A stretch of 64,000 nt of DNA from Macrostomum hystrix (Eukaryota > Platyhelminthes > Macrostomidae): assembly GCA_950097015.1 (NCBI GenBank), contig CATNEN010000003.1, forward strand, positions 3,761,501-3,825,500. Direction: 5' to 3'. Made by a program: the position numbers and the translations under genes. The notes under the pieces are model-generated. The model saw only the letters and a list, made by a program, of their open reading frames with translations. It did not search any database and was not told the DNA's origin. How positions within the stretch are numbered: the first letter of the stretch is position 1; the number at the start of each line of letters is the position of its first letter. Below are positions 32,540 to 44,669 of this stretch, in pieces.

Positions 32540-33235
32540 TGCAGACCAGACCCCAGGCCTGCACCTTGCTCAGAATAAGAATGCTTATAGTTACTGGCTG
32601 CTGATCTGAAGGCTAGAACCGACAAGATGGAGCATAGTGAGATCGTAGCTTTGTGAGACCACTACTCATAACGTGAAATCGTAATGTAACTAATCTCGTT
32701 GATATTAGTTTACTCAAAATGCCCAGATCTAGCACAAGGCTTCAAACAACAGAAAATTGCATTTTTTACCTGGGAAGTTAGCAATGCATCGGTTGTCAAA
32801 GTCCAGTCTGTTGATGATAGATGAAAGTGGCTCGACTGTGAATTGGGGGCATAGTAGTTCGCTTTAGTAATCCACTTTAGTAGTCCTTGAAAGGATCTTA
32901 GCGATGGCGTGCTAACTCAGACGTCCTATTTCTTGCTTAAATTGGCTTTGTTTCATTGCTTCCCTGTTCCGCTACAGTTGTCTATAGAAGCGACATCGTT
33001 TTTTAGCGACTTTATTCAATATAGCTGTGTACAAGGGTTATGGGTGATGGGTAGAGAGAGGTTAGGTAGAGATGAGTATCGAGAGGGTCGGGTTGATGTA
33101 AGATCGATAAGTAAGCTTATCTGTAAGTTTAACATACATATGTTTAAAATGCCGAAGCTTTTCATCCTAAGCGGACATCGTCAGGGTCGATTTATTGAAA
33201 AACGAAAACGCAGGTGTTTAAAAGTAGGTTGTTGT
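32540..33235. other. Spacer, no feature
   Basis: No gene or repeat recognised; only short open frames without motifs. Confidence 0.5.
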
Positions 33236-33319
33236 ACATTGTGAGTTAAAGTCCGATGGACAGGTCAAAAGGCGAACCATGATCAAAATGTTTGGAGAGG
33301 AACGCACACACAGTGCGAG

Positions 33320-33830
33320 CGTGCCTCATACGTCAGAACACTTGGAGCTGTTGGCTTGCACCGTTCCCCGCTAATTGGACATTAAGGTTGGGCTTGAGGG
33401 CCTTGATGTACATGGCTTCAAGAATGGCCAGTTTGTAATATTGCCTACACGTGTCAACAACTTTTGAACAGTTCAAGTGGCTCCATATTACAACAACTAT
33501 CGCAACCTAGCAAATGGTCCCAGATAGCAGTTTTTTACCCAATGCTCCTTAAGCCCTCGTGTATAAATGTCGTTTTGTCTTTCCCACGTAGGTGGTGTTC
33601 TGATCCACAGAACAATTGAATTGGTACACGACACCTGCAACAAGTGGCCTTGGAACACGGGATTTCAATCTCCTAACAAAACGGGAAATCTTTTCGGTGC
33701 GAAAGATGACCTTGATATCAGAGTCAAACCATTTACGGAAAACCTTTTGAAGTTGTTTCTTGAACATCATCGAAGGGGTTCCTATAAATGGCAAATCGCA
33801 ATTCTGCCATTCTGCTTCTTCTGCCATTCT
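33320..33830 (-). pseudogene. Penelope-like element, 3' end with GIY-YIG endonuclease
   Basis: On the - strand the frame 33827-33549 reads LPFIGTPSMMFKKQLQKVF, then KSRVPRPLVAGVVYQFNCSV and TYVGKTKRHLYTR. This is the linker and GIY-YIG start typical of Penelope-like elements. Past a frame break the remainder can be followed to AMYIKALKPNLNVQLAGNG and LQVF near 33330. The reverse transcriptase is missing, so this is a 5'-truncated, dead copy. Confidence 0.75.
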
Positions 33831-33839
33831 GCCATTTTT

Positions 33840-34582
33840 TACTCTCTGCTTTTAACACAGTTGGCTAATATGACTATAGATACTTATTCAACAGCGGTTG
33901 ACAGCCGTTCACTGACGTTGAATGAGAACAGAACGGGAGGTTTTTCAGAGTCACTAGTCTCTTTTTATTCAAAATGCTGGATTTAAGCGTCGCAGAATAC
34001 AATATAACCTTCTTGTTCATTGTTCTCGCAAGCTATATTTGAGGGGGTTGAGGAGACTAAAAACCTGTATTCCGTGACCTGTACGCTCGTATCTAAGCAG
34101 AATTGATGGAAATGCACTCCGTTGAAAGACAATGCATTATTTTGTCTCTTGTGAGGAATGCAATTATTTTTTATAGAAATTAACCAGCTGCAACACCCTT
34201 CCAACTACAAAAATTCGAATTGTATTCCAACAGTAAAAGCTTTTTTTCAACGAAACCTGTCACAGTAATGCTTGCACAGCCTCCAGTGTTTGAAATTGAT
34301 AATATTACTGTTTCTCTTAAATGACTGTTGTTTATTTTTGCGTGTTTTCCCTAACTACTTATAGTAGTATTATACGAATAATATAATACTTATTTTGTTC
34401 AGGTAACAATGCTAACTTAGAGACATTTTATTTCACACTTCAAAGCAAGTTGTCTTCTCGGTGCTTTTTCTAAACATATCGCTTTCATTCCGATAATCTC
34501 AACTGAAGCCCTAAAAAATAAGGGGATTGTTTGGCTGTAATTATCGTTGGCGTTTTCACATTGATCTATGTGAAAGCTGATC
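33840..34582. other. Spacer, no feature
   Basis: No gene recognised between the Penelope-like fragment and the hAT-like element. Confidence 0.5.
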
Positions 34583-34590
34583 GGATATTG

Positions 34591-35087
34591 CAGGGGTCGG
34601 CAAACTCCGGCACGCGGGCCAGATGTGGCCCTCGAAACTCCCAAATCCGGCCCGTTGCCCCTTCTGACACCTACAGTATCCTGTCTCATCTCTCCCGTGT
34701 CTCATCTCTCCCGTGTCTCATCTCTCCCGTGGCTCATCTCTCCCGTGTCTCATCTCTCCCGTGTCTCATCTCTCCCGTGTCTCATCTCTCCCGTGTCTCA
34801 TCTCTCCCGCGTCTCATCTCTCCCGTGTCTCATCTCTCCCGTGTCTCATCTCTCCCGTGTCTCATCTCTCCCGTGTCTCATCTCTCCCGTGTCTCATCTC
34901 TCCTGTCTCATCTCTCCCGTGGCTCATCTCTCCCGTGGCTCATCTCTCCCGTGTCTCATCTCTCCCGTGTCTCATCTCTCCCGTGTCTCATCTCTAACTT
35001 GTCTCATATTTTTACAGTCGATGCGGCTCACTGTCGTCTTTTAGGTTCTCTATTTGGCCCGCTGGCTAATAAGTTTTCCGACCCCAG
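34591..35087 (+). mobile_element. hAT-like non-autonomous element carrying a 16-bp minisatellite, second copy
   Basis: Starts CAGGGGTCGGCAAACTCCGG and ends TTTTCCGACCCCAG. A perfect 8-bp target duplication GGATATTG flanks it at 34583-34590 and 35088-35095. The left and right flanks of the internal array match those in the 3373-4338 copy (CCTCGAAACTCCCAAATCCG and CTCACTGTCGTCTTTTAG). The array (34680-34995) has about 20 units against about 49 in the first copy. Confidence 0.93.
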
Positions 35088-35126
35088 GGATATTGAATTG
35101 AATTGAAAATTGAATCCTTAAGGTCT

Positions 35127-35760
35127 TCAAGCCGAGGTCTGGCGATCGCTGCTCACCAGCGCTTCAGAGCTGAACCAGTTATTGCCGAAGCTTGCATCAA
35201 AAACTATCTTGAGCAGTCTAGCTCCGGATGAGGCCAGCAGCTCCACGATGAGCTGCCGACGCGGCATCAGCTCAGTAGGCTGAGTCAGCTGAGTCAGTCG
35301 ATAGATCCAGCACGATCGATAGCTGGCCACCTGAGGCACGGAGTCCGGCCACATCATGAGGAACCCGCCAGCACCGCAGTCGGCAACAGGAGTCGAATAG
35401 AGAGACCTCGCAGAGACTCCCGATCCGGCCCTGATGGGGAACAGAGCGAGTCTGAGCTGTCCGATGCGCGAGTTCGCGAACAGCTTCAAAGAAGGCTGCT
35501 GCACGGCTGGCGAATGGTTAGCCGAGACGCCTGCAGTTTCGTGAGTTCTCGTCGAATTCGACCACAGGCTCCCGTGGTGGTTCTTGAGTTACCCAGGACA
35601 GAGTCGATACGCAGCTGATGACGCTATCTCCGCTGCCGTCCTGCAGCTGCTTGTACCCGCTAGATGTCACAGTCAAGTGCTGAATTCTGAGCACAACTTC
35701 TCCGGCCCGGCAAACCTCTACAAAAAGCAGCAGGAACAGCACTGACGATGCTTGGAGCAT
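35127..35760 (-). CDS. Small secreted protein of unknown family
   Basis: ATG at 35760 with a clear signal peptide (MLQASSVLFLLLFVEVCRAG). The first frame runs to W56 at 35593, where TGG/GTAACT is a good donor. Using the CAG acceptor at 35502-35504 gives a 91-bp intron and a second exon 35501-35127 in phase 0, about 180 residues in all. The mature part has few cysteines (ISC, VADCGAGG, YRSCWIY) and an RRQLIVELLASSG segment. I recognise no domain. Without splicing, the first frame would stop at about 35518. A TATA-like TTTAAAAA lies upstream near 35832-35839. Confidence 0.5.
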
Positions 35761-36179
35761 GCTTCTGCACGATTAATAATTGCTCGACGAGACCAGTAAG
35801 ACACTACACTAATACAAATGAGCCCAAGGATTTTTAAACACCCGTTTGGCCCAGTTTATTTTCGGGTTAAATTGACAGTATCTTCTTTTGTGCTTTCTCA
35901 TCGGCTGCTTATTGGCTGACTGTTGCTTTTTGTTTTTATTGAATTAAATGCGAGCTAATGTTATTCTGTGAAAGCAGACGACACTTGTAAAAGAAGTTTT
36001 ACATTTAAAAGCGTGTTTTACGTTTACTTGCGTCGCTAATTAACAGGGGAGATGTTGAGATAGTCTTGATGCAATTGTCACCTATTTTATCATCATCAAA
36101 GAAGCAACTTCATTGGTACACTCTCAGAATGTCTATGGCTTAAAGTTGGGGGCAGTTTAGCAAGAGAGATATAGAAAGT

Positions 36180-36990
36180 CGTGGCCACAGACATTCAGGG
36201 CGTGCAGCAAATGCTTTTCATTATAAGGCTTCAGCAACGTATTATGGTATAAACGATCACTCAGCGATAATGGCATGTCTATGGCACAAACTGCGCGAAT
36301 CCGCCATGAGCCAGAAGCTGACAAAATTTGGACGCTTATATTTGTTTCTTTTAATTATCAATTTAAGTATTTTACCAACCGGTAAAAGCATTATAAGGCT
36401 TCAGGCCATAGACAAATCAACTCCCTCTATAACACCGTTGCTTGTCGACCGACAGCCGCCAGATAGCGTTATAGGGGGAGTTGATTTGTCTATGGCCTGA
36501 AGCCTTATAATGCTTTTACCGGTTGGCTGCCTCGCAGTTAATGGCGATTACGATCTCGGCGCTACGCGCCTCGATCGACCGCCATTAACTTGCTCGGCAC
36601 CCAACCGGTAAAGTTCCATTGTACACATTTGGAGGGGCTTTTTTCCCAGCCACCAATGAAGCCTGATTGTTGCACGCCTTTACTGTCTATGTCCCGAACC
36701 CCGCCAGCTGTCTCGCTGTCTTACAGCCTTCCCCAAACTGAGTTCTCTTGCTGCCCTAAGTCAGGCTTTCTACTTTTGGACCATAGACATTTCGGGCGTG
36801 CACCAATCGACAAAATAATCGATTGCTGCACGCCCCGCGAGACCGCTGGCTATATCCGCTCCGTGAGACTGATTGTTGCACGCCCCAACTGTCTGTGGTC
36901 CAAAAGTATACAATGCCAGTGATAAACGGCTAAAGTTTTAAGTTTTAAAAAGTTTTAAAAACATTGCAGCACTCATAGCCGTTTATTACT
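36180..36990. repeat. Group of fold-back inverted repeats
   Basis: Three nested or adjacent hairpins. First: 36376-36433 pairs with 36468-36526, arms about 58 bp, with CATTATAAGGCTTCAGGCCA and ACCGGTTGG at the base. Second: GTTAATGGCG near 36537 pairs with CGCCATTAAC near 36579. Third: ACTTTTGGACCATAGACATT at 36773 pairs with CTGTCTGTGGTCCAAAAGT ending at 36908. A smaller GATAAACGGCTA/TAGCCGTTTATTA pair flanks 36920-36990. The GGGCGTGCAGCAA and TTATAAGGCTTCAG motifs recur in both orientations from 36195 on. Confidence 0.85.
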
Positions 36991-36999
36991 ATATCATTG

Positions 37000-37610
37000 G
37001 GCGACCCCAAAATATCCCTCTAAAATGATGAAATGCTTTTGCTTGGCTAAGCATGATTCACAGCTGGATTTACAGAAAAATATAAAATTCCGGAAGTTGC
37101 GCCGACAAAGTCAGGTGGACGACCAGCTGAAATCCGCATTTTTTAGTCTCCTGTAGGCCTCCTGCGGGTAGCAACAGGAAAAGACTTCGTTAAAATCAAA
37201 TACAAAAGGAAGACTAAAAAACAATTAATAGGCACAGAAGCTTGATGCTGTAAAAAAATTTGAAACAGTTCATTTTTCTTAGTATTTTCACCGATACTCT
37301 CTTTGTTTTTTTGCAAAAAATGGGAGTAGAGTAACATGGAAGCAAGGCATTGGACAGTAGGCACTATTTCCTGATGGATCGCACTCTATTCAGCATTGAG
37401 CAACGGAAGTTCTTTACATAGTTTTTTCCAAGGTTTTTACGAGCTTTGTTCGAGTTCTACAAAGAACTTCGAATGGGGTCGAGTTTGCAGTAAAATCTAC
37501 TTAAAAGTTCATACCTTTTAATTTAAAAAATCGCTACCCACTAAGACTTTCCATTGTTCGTAACACGACTTTTTTAAATAAAACCCAGCGTCTCGAAACA
37601 CGCTGAGCAA
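37000..37610. other. Spacer, no feature
   Basis: AT-rich, no gene recognised. Confidence 0.5.
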
Positions 37611-37624
37611 CAGCAACACCAACA

Positions 37625-38595
37625 GCTCACGTGCTGTTGCTGACTGATGCTGTTGCTGACTGATGCTGTTGCTGACTGATGCTGTTACTGACAGATGCTG
37701 TTACTGACAGATGCTGTTGCTGACTGATGCTGTTGCTGACTGATGCTGTTGCTGACTGATGCTGTTGCTGACTGATGCTGTTGCTGACTGATAAGTATTG
37801 CTGACTGATTCTATTGCTGACTGATGAGTGTTGCTGACTGATGCTGTTGCTGACTGATGCTGTTGCTGACTGATGCTGTTGCTGACTGATGCTGTTGCTG
37901 ACTGATGCTGTTGCTGACTGATGAGTGTTGCTGACTGATGAGTGTTGCTGACTGATGAGTGTTGCTGACTGATGAGTGTTGCTGACTGATGAGTGTTGCT
38001 GACTGATGCTGTTGCTGACTGATGCTGTTGCTGACTGATGAGTGTTGCTGACTGATGCTGTTGCTGACTGATGCTGTTGCTGACTGATGCTGTTGCTGAC
38101 TGATGCTGTTGCTGACTGATGAGTGTTGCTGACTGATTCTATTGCTGACTGATGAGTGTTGCTGACTGATGAGTGTTGCTGACTGATTCTATTGCTGACT
38201 GATTCTATTGCTGACTGATGAGTGTTGCTGACTGATGAGTGTTGCTGACTGATGAGTGTTGCTGACTGATGAGTGTTGCTGACTGATGAGTGTTGCTGAC
38301 TGATGAGTGTTGCTGACTGATGCTGTTGCTGACTGATGCTGTTGCTGACTGATGAGTGTTGCTGACTGATGCTGTTGCTGACTGATGAGTGTTGCTGACT
38401 GATGCTGTTGCTGACTGATGAGTGTTGCTGACTGATGCTGTTGCTGACTGATGAGTGTTGCTGACTGATGCTGTTGCTGACTGATGAGTGTTGCTGACTG
38501 ATGCTGTTGCTGACTGATGAGTGTTGCTGACTGATGCTGTTGCTGACTGATGAGTGTTGCTGACTGATGCTGTTGCTGACTGATGAGTGTTGCTG
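37625..38595. repeat. 16/17-bp minisatellite (CTGATGCTGTTGCTGA)
   Basis: About 60 units alternating between CTGATGCTGTTGCTGA and CTGATGAGTGTTGCTGA, with rare CTATTGCTGACTGATT units. The right half shows regular alternation of the two forms, giving a 33-bp higher-order unit. Spurious long open frames result on the - strand. Confidence 0.96.
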
Positions 38596-38908
38596 ACATA
38601 TGTTTTTAGATGCTCTGTATGAGTGCGACAAGCTAAAGTGTCACCATACTTCAGAATGGTTAGCATTATGACAGAATATATATTCTTTCGATAACGATAA
38701 CATTTTCAGACCGTCAATGATTACTTTTATTTCTTGATAATGGAGCGCCCATGCAATTATACGCTTATACAGGTAAAAATACGTGATAATTTATCGCCTA
38801 AGGCTTGTGGTGCAAGAGTCACTGAGGAATCTTGCGCATTTCATACGAGCGATAACCGGAAAATGTTTGACTTCGGTTGGTCAGTGCTCTGGTCAGTGCT
38901 CTCTAGGC

Positions 38909-39764
38909 TTAGAACTCGTCAATAGCGAAGCCGAATGCCTGGACCTCGCACAGGCTGAGAATGCCGATCTGCGGGCTGCTGATCTCCAGGCTGCTCCCGG
39001 CTCGGTGGCAGGCGAAGCTGCGCACGGAGAAGGCGGCAGTTCCGTTCAGAGCGAAGTCGGCGCACTTCTGGCCGTCCACGGAGATGCTGAAGTTGTCCAG
39101 CCTTCCGGGACTTTCGTCCAATCGGTTGAAGATGGTGACAGAGGTGACAACAGCTCGCCAGGCGAAGCTCACGCGCCACCATCGGTTAGTCTCGAAGGCA
39201 GTGTGCGTGCACGGGTGCTGGTAGTAATTCTGGGTGAAGTTTTCGTCAATTCCGTACTCGCAGTAGCCACCGTATTCGACACTGCTCTGTGAGCAGTTTC
39301 TCAGGGGAATGAGTTCTACAACGAGAGCAATCGATTAGCTCAATAAATCTGTTGGGGCAATTCTGAATTATAGCAGCCTTTAATTTCTCACCTGGATACC
39401 TAATGAAACATCGGCCAAAGTCAGTCATGCGGATAACCACTCCAGTGGCTGATTCGCTGACGAATGTTCTTACCCCAAACAGACGGCAGTTGTGCCGTGC
39501 TGATGGCATCGATGACTCCAGGCAAAAGGCTTGACAGCCCTGCGTCTGGAGACACAGCAGCGAGCAAAGGCCTGCATTCAGAGAGTCGGCATCAACTTCT
39601 GGCAGATCAAAGACGAGCTCCTCGACGAAAGTTGGGCAGCTGTCGTTCATGCATTGCAGAAATGCTCTGCCAACAGGTTTCGTTGTTCCAATAGTGGCTA
39701 GGTGCAGTGACGTCAACGGAAAGGTTATGCAGAGGACAGCTGCAAATGATGAAAGTGCCTGCAT
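38909..39764 (-). CDS. Secreted F-type lectin (fucolectin-like), - strand copy
   Basis: Exons 39764-39392 and 39315-38909, phase 1 intron of 76 bp (GTGAGA..TTGTAG), giving 259 residues. A signal peptide occupies the first 20-25 residues. The first exon is PAN-like (AGLCSLLCLQTQGCQAFCLE, HNCRLFGV) but clearly different from the + strand copy. The lectin exon keeps H-x26-R-x-D-x4-R (HTAF to NRLDESPGR) and ends LSLCEVQAFG. Only scattered bases differ from the + copy. The promoter on the - strand has TATATAA at about 39828-39822 and CCAAT at 39865-39861. Loss of one cysteine-flanking glycine (RNCSQ for RNGSQ) adds a cysteine near the domain start. Confidence 0.88.
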
Positions 39765-39821
39765 GCTGAATTACAGTATCTACTTGATTTTCACAAAACA
39801 ATTCGCTTCCCATGGCACGCT

Positions 39822-39865
39822 TATATAACATCTTACAATGAATTTTCATAGCTGGTTTTGATTGG
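39822..39865 (-). promoter_or_regulatory. TATA and CCAAT boxes of the - strand F-type lectin gene
   Basis: Read on the - strand: AACCAATC at about 39867-39860, then GTTATATAAG at 39829-39820, about 58 bp before the ATG at 39764. Confidence 0.6.
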
Positions 39866-39899
39866 TTAGAATTAAAACACATGCATTACTTAGTCGCGT

Positions 39900-42195
39900 C
39901 TGGTATATTTGTTTGTTCTATTGATTTTCACTGTCGTCTTAAAAAGTGTTTAACTGACACTCAAAATCTACTGCATTTTACCTTTACAAAGTTATAAATT
40001 AAGCACGATTCGGTCGTACACAAAAAGCACCTTAATAAATCAGCCCTGTGAGCTTCATGATATACAGAAGCACAATTGCAACATGTGATTGACGCCCACA
40101 GCTGGTATAGCTCACATGCGGCTTCTCGGGAAAGCGCTCAATCAGCAGTTGAGATGTTTTATTTTGAGCGTCAGGAAAAGATTTTCCTCAACTTTAGCAA
40201 CCAAGAATTCTCTTATTTCCTGATCATGCAGTCTTGCACAATTTTTTCACGTCACTCTGCCCCCTTATGGTCGAAGTTGTAATTGCGATACGGATTAAGA
40301 TTCTAGCAATGACAAGGCCTCTCGATCAAATAGACTTTGCAAAACTTATTAATTCCATGACTTTGGTGTGCAGTCTGTGGCCTGGCTTGTTTGTCTATGG
40401 TGGTCTATGGCGTCCCGTTTTGATTGAACTAGCTAATTCCATTTAGATTGTCAAAAGCGATCTTGTATGATAGGTAGCTTAAAAACTGAGTTTTTTTACT
40501 CCAAATCTATACCACACGCTATTCCATGCAGCATACACATGATTTGAACAGCAAGCATTGCTTCCGGCGTCTGCAGTTCTGAATCTGGCATGAATGCAGT
40601 TCGTTTTCTATAGAGCTAAAAAGAATCTTAATTGCGGAAGCTCAGCAACCATAGGCGACTTTTTTCACTGTTATAAGTTTCACTGTGGACTACAAATTCC
40701 ATTTGCGTTATAGAAAAAGTTAAAAAAGTTGACAAAATTGAATGATGAGAATTAAAATGAATAGAAACAAAAAACCTGGGAGCAATCTCGGGATATTTTT
40801 TTCATAGATTTCTTAAAACTGTCTCTCCAACATGCTGCTGATCTGTTCTCCAACAAGCTGGGGAACTTGAGATCGGTGTAGAGCTTCCTGTAGTTGCTTT
40901 TTATTGTTCTTTTGATGTCCTGAGGATCACAATTCGAAACAGTACGGTATTTCTATCCGTATGTCGTTTACTAGTTTTACAAACCCTTTTTACACATATG
41001 CAGTGCGACAATCCTACTAAGCTGGACATCAGCAACTCTGACTCTATTGAAATTACAGAATCAATTTTTTGTCTTTTTAAAACTAAAAATTAATGTATTT
41101 AGTTTGATCGTTTTCAACTTAACGACTTTCAAATTTTTTAAAAGGTATAGCAATTTGAATTTTTGTACCTGTTCAAGCCTTCCGAAAATTTTTATCTGTT
41201 TAATGCTTTAATTCGATACTTAACTATGAGTAAGTGATTTAAAAAGGGCCCTGTACTAGGCCTGTAGATCATTTTTATGTGCAACTCAAAATGCTTATTC
41301 CTTTTATTTTATTTGTTAACGAAAAAAGTGCTTTAAATATTACGAATTGACATTTGAAATCTTAACTTTCAGAATCTTCACAGAAAAGAATCGGTAACAT
41401 AATTTATAACTGATGCATATGTATTATTGCTAATTTATTTTTTAAAGCACTTTTTATTTGTTTAAATAATACAATAAGTCTTCAGCATCAACACTTTACT
41501 TTACAAGCACACTTAATTTATTAAAATCATGTTAACTTTTTAAAAAAGGACGTCAATTACGGATTCAATAACTTTCGCACTAAATTAACTTTTCAAAAAA
41601 GAACGAACTTGAAAAACTGCTTAACATACAGATTTATTAATATACTAGCGTATTGCTTGTCTTGGTCAGAAAGCATCGTCATAATAAATGCTTAATTTTT
41701 GAAATGGCGTTGTTGTTAATATTCATAGGCCTACACAAGGAATCATTTAATATGATGTCTTCAAAATTATTTGATGAACAACATTGTTACTATTAGCGTT
41801 GGCCAATTGCTAACGTCAAGGTTATATTTTAGAACACTAGTAAGCCTAGCTAAAACAAGAATAAATTTGGGTCTAGTAATAAATGCCTAGCTCATACACC
41901 AATTCATATTTTACTATTTCATATACTTTAATATTAAGTGATTCAATATATCCAAACGAATGTAAATTATAAATAGGCCTAATGTGAGAATCCATCCGAA
42001 AATATCTTTGAATATAGTCAGTCAAGTCATGTTGGGCCTAGTCATGTTATACACCTTAAGCAGAAGATCCCCCTGTTGGCATTAGCAAACTGTTCAATAT
42101 TAAAGCCTTAGGTCTACCTCTTCAGAAGTTGTAGGGCGTAGCTCCCCAAATAACAACTTTGTCAAATTTACTCTTCGCTCCTAAGCAGTTGGGGG
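39900..42195. other. Long AT-rich spacer, no feature
   Basis: No open frame above chance, no tandem array and no recognisable element over about 2.3 kb. Confidence 0.6.
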
Positions 42196-42204
42196 CTTAA
42201 GCCA

Positions 42205-43273
42205 GGGTGCTGGTCATTTCGTCAACTGCCAGTTCGTCAACTTGGTTGACGAATTGACCAACATTTTAAGGTGGTCTCACTTGCAGTTGACGAAATGACC
42301 AAGGTTTTAGATTGCTTCATCAGTCAGTTGACGAAATGACCTGAGAATGTTAGTTACTTTGTCAACTGGCTAGCTACAGTTTGCAAATGTCATAACATGT
42401 ACATAACATTACCTTTGTTATCATTACTTATTATCCGGAATGTTCTCAATCCATCTTTGCCACCCCCTAAACTGACAATGTGCTGTAACTTGAACCAGGG
42501 CCCCTCGCGCTGACACCTGTTCTCTTAAGCTGACAACGTGCACCCTGTCTCTTTTACTTAAACCAGCGCCCCTCGCATTGACACATGTTCTCTCAATCTC
42601 TCAATGCAAATTAGCACCTTGTCTTAATCCTCAACTATCATGTCTCAACAACCCCACCAGCCAAACCAATCCGAAATACTTTAAACCTGACACTGCAACC
42701 TCCTCAAACACTATATAATGGAGTAGGGTTTCAGGAGGGCCACTCAATTTTTTACATCTTGGTAATGGACACTGATAACAGAAAAACGTTTCATGCAGGG
42801 CATGTATTATTGGCAGTTGATTATTGGCAAAGTGACCAAAAGTTGACATTGTCCCATTGAACAGTTGACGAAATAACCAAGCTTTGAAAGTATCCTATTG
42901 GTTGGTTGACGAAACGACCAATACAGGGAACAGGTTGACAACATACATGCGCAACCTCCCAAATCTTAGCCAGCCGTGCAACTTAGTTTTTGCTCTTATT
43001 TGCGACTTAGTTCGTTTCATTGCTCTATTTACGACTTAGTTTGCTCTCATTTGCTCTCTTTTTCTCTCCCCTTTTTCCTTTTCTTCACGCCTTCCTTTTT
43101 TGTCCTTTGGTCCCCCCTCTGATTTTTTTGCGCTTGGTTGATTGGTTTTTGCGACTTACCTTGCTTGGCCCTTGTTTCACCCAGCCGGTTCGGCCGGGTC
43201 GGCCGGGTATTGCGCATGTATGTTGACAATGTGCCCAGTTGACGAAATGGCAGTTGACAAAATGACTAGGATC
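42205..43273. mobile_element. DNA transposon relic with GTTGACGAAATGACC repeats
   Basis: Terminal inverted repeats of about 26 bp (GTCATTTCGTCAACTGCC inside the left end, GGCAGTTGACAAAATGAC inside the right end) and a perfect 9-bp target duplication CTTAAGCCA at 42196-42204 and 43274-43282. The AGTTGACGAAATGACC motif recurs in both orientations near each end. A second element is nested at 42942-43222; without it the host element is about 790 bp. No transposase is seen. The 9-bp duplication would fit a Mutator-like element, but the superfamily is not settled. Confidence 0.82.
42942..43222. mobile_element. MITE with CATACATGCGCAA termini, nested copy
   Basis: 281 bp with perfect 13-bp inverted ends CATACATGCGCAA/TTGCGCATGTATG. 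Flanked by TTGACAA on both sides (42935-42941, 43223-43229). The interior is pyrimidine-rich. A second copy is at 44670-44918. Confidence 0.88.
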
Positions 43274-43284
43274 CTTAAGCCAAT

Positions 43285-44660
43285 CTTAAGCTGTTGATTT
43301 CCCCCAAAGCAAGAAAACTTTCTATACATGCAATGATCTCATCTCAATGCTAAATTGAAGCTCAATGCTTGAAATAGCCAAACTGATGGCAAAACATTTT
43401 TAATGAATAGGGCCATAAATTATGTCTATCACTCTCAGCTTGGCTATTATCTTAACAGCCTAGCCATTATCTCATATCAGCTTTAAAAGCTAAACTATAT
43501 ATATAGCCATAAACTCATATAAGCTTAGCCCTAGCCATAATCTTATTTCAGGTTAGCTTAACTTGGGCCTAGCTATAAAAAAATATTTTTTTTGTAGTTT
43601 AGGGCCTAGCCAGCCATTGGCCCATTGCTAATCTTATATAGGCAATCAGATCAGCTTTTGGAAAGTACCTATTAGACTGGAGTTTAGCCTTAGTATCTCA
43701 TTGTAGTTTAGCAATATAGCATTCTAGTTTGCTAAGATGTATAAAACTAAGAACTAGACATGGGCATATGATATGGCCTAGCAGTTGCAATTGTAATTTT
43801 TTAAAAATTTTATTGTCATTTTTATGATTAAGAATTCAGAATTAAATATTTAAAATCTAGAGAATGGATTTCAGAAGATTTAGACAGAAAAAGAGAGTTT
43901 ATAGAGTTCAGAGTTGGATTTTATAGTATTCAGAATTGTTTCTCTATATAATAGAAATTTTTTACAATTAAAAATTAATTTGAACTTTATATTATATTTT
44001 TGATTCTAGTCAAAGCATTAAGTAATAGGAACATTAAGTTGTCAGTAAGTCACTTAGTTCCTCAGTGTAGGCTTAATTCAGCTCAAACGGAAAATAATAA
44101 TCTTGTAAACCAGTTCCATATTTGAACCAGTTAATTTGTATTATGCAACCATCATAAATCTTTAAAGCACAATCTTTGAAGCTTTTTTCTTGTAACTGTG
44201 GAGACTTGTTTTGCAATCAGTTTCTGAAATCAAGTCAGAATGGTTCATAAACTATCTTCATAAACTAATGGAACAAAAGTGACCTTTTGAGAAAGCATAT
44301 TTTCAAATATTTATTGTCTAATTTTGTCTTCAGCATTGACTATTTTTGTCTAGAAAATTGTTGCTCTAGGAAAATTTTCTAAATTCTGACCATATTATGC
44401 AAGTATTTTTTAAATAAATTTTGCTGTTTTTTTAATAACTTTATCCTTTTATTCTTTACAATGTTTCTCTTTAGTGCTATGGTTATTAAATTAATTTTAA
44501 AAAACACATTTTTACTTATTAAGCACAAATTTATCACATAGATCTACATAAATCTAGGCTTAACGAAGTATGTTTTACTATTGCCTCCTAAGTGGCTGTG
44601 TGGTTTCAACTAAATTACTTCACTAGAAAAAAACATTGGACAACTTCTAAATGAGCTTGT
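43285..44660. other. AT-rich spacer, no feature
   Basis: No gene or repeat recognised. Confidence 0.5.
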
Positions 44661-44669
44661 AATAAGCAT

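Noticed and set aside
35593-35760. Notch-ligand N-terminal domain in the orphan secreted gene
   Set aside because: Only a loose resemblance at the mature start; the expected cysteines and downstream DSL domain are missing.
37627-38631. 334-codon Ser/Gln-rich open frame resembling a low-complexity protein
   Set aside because: It is the 16/17-bp minisatellite read on the - strand; several frames are equally open.
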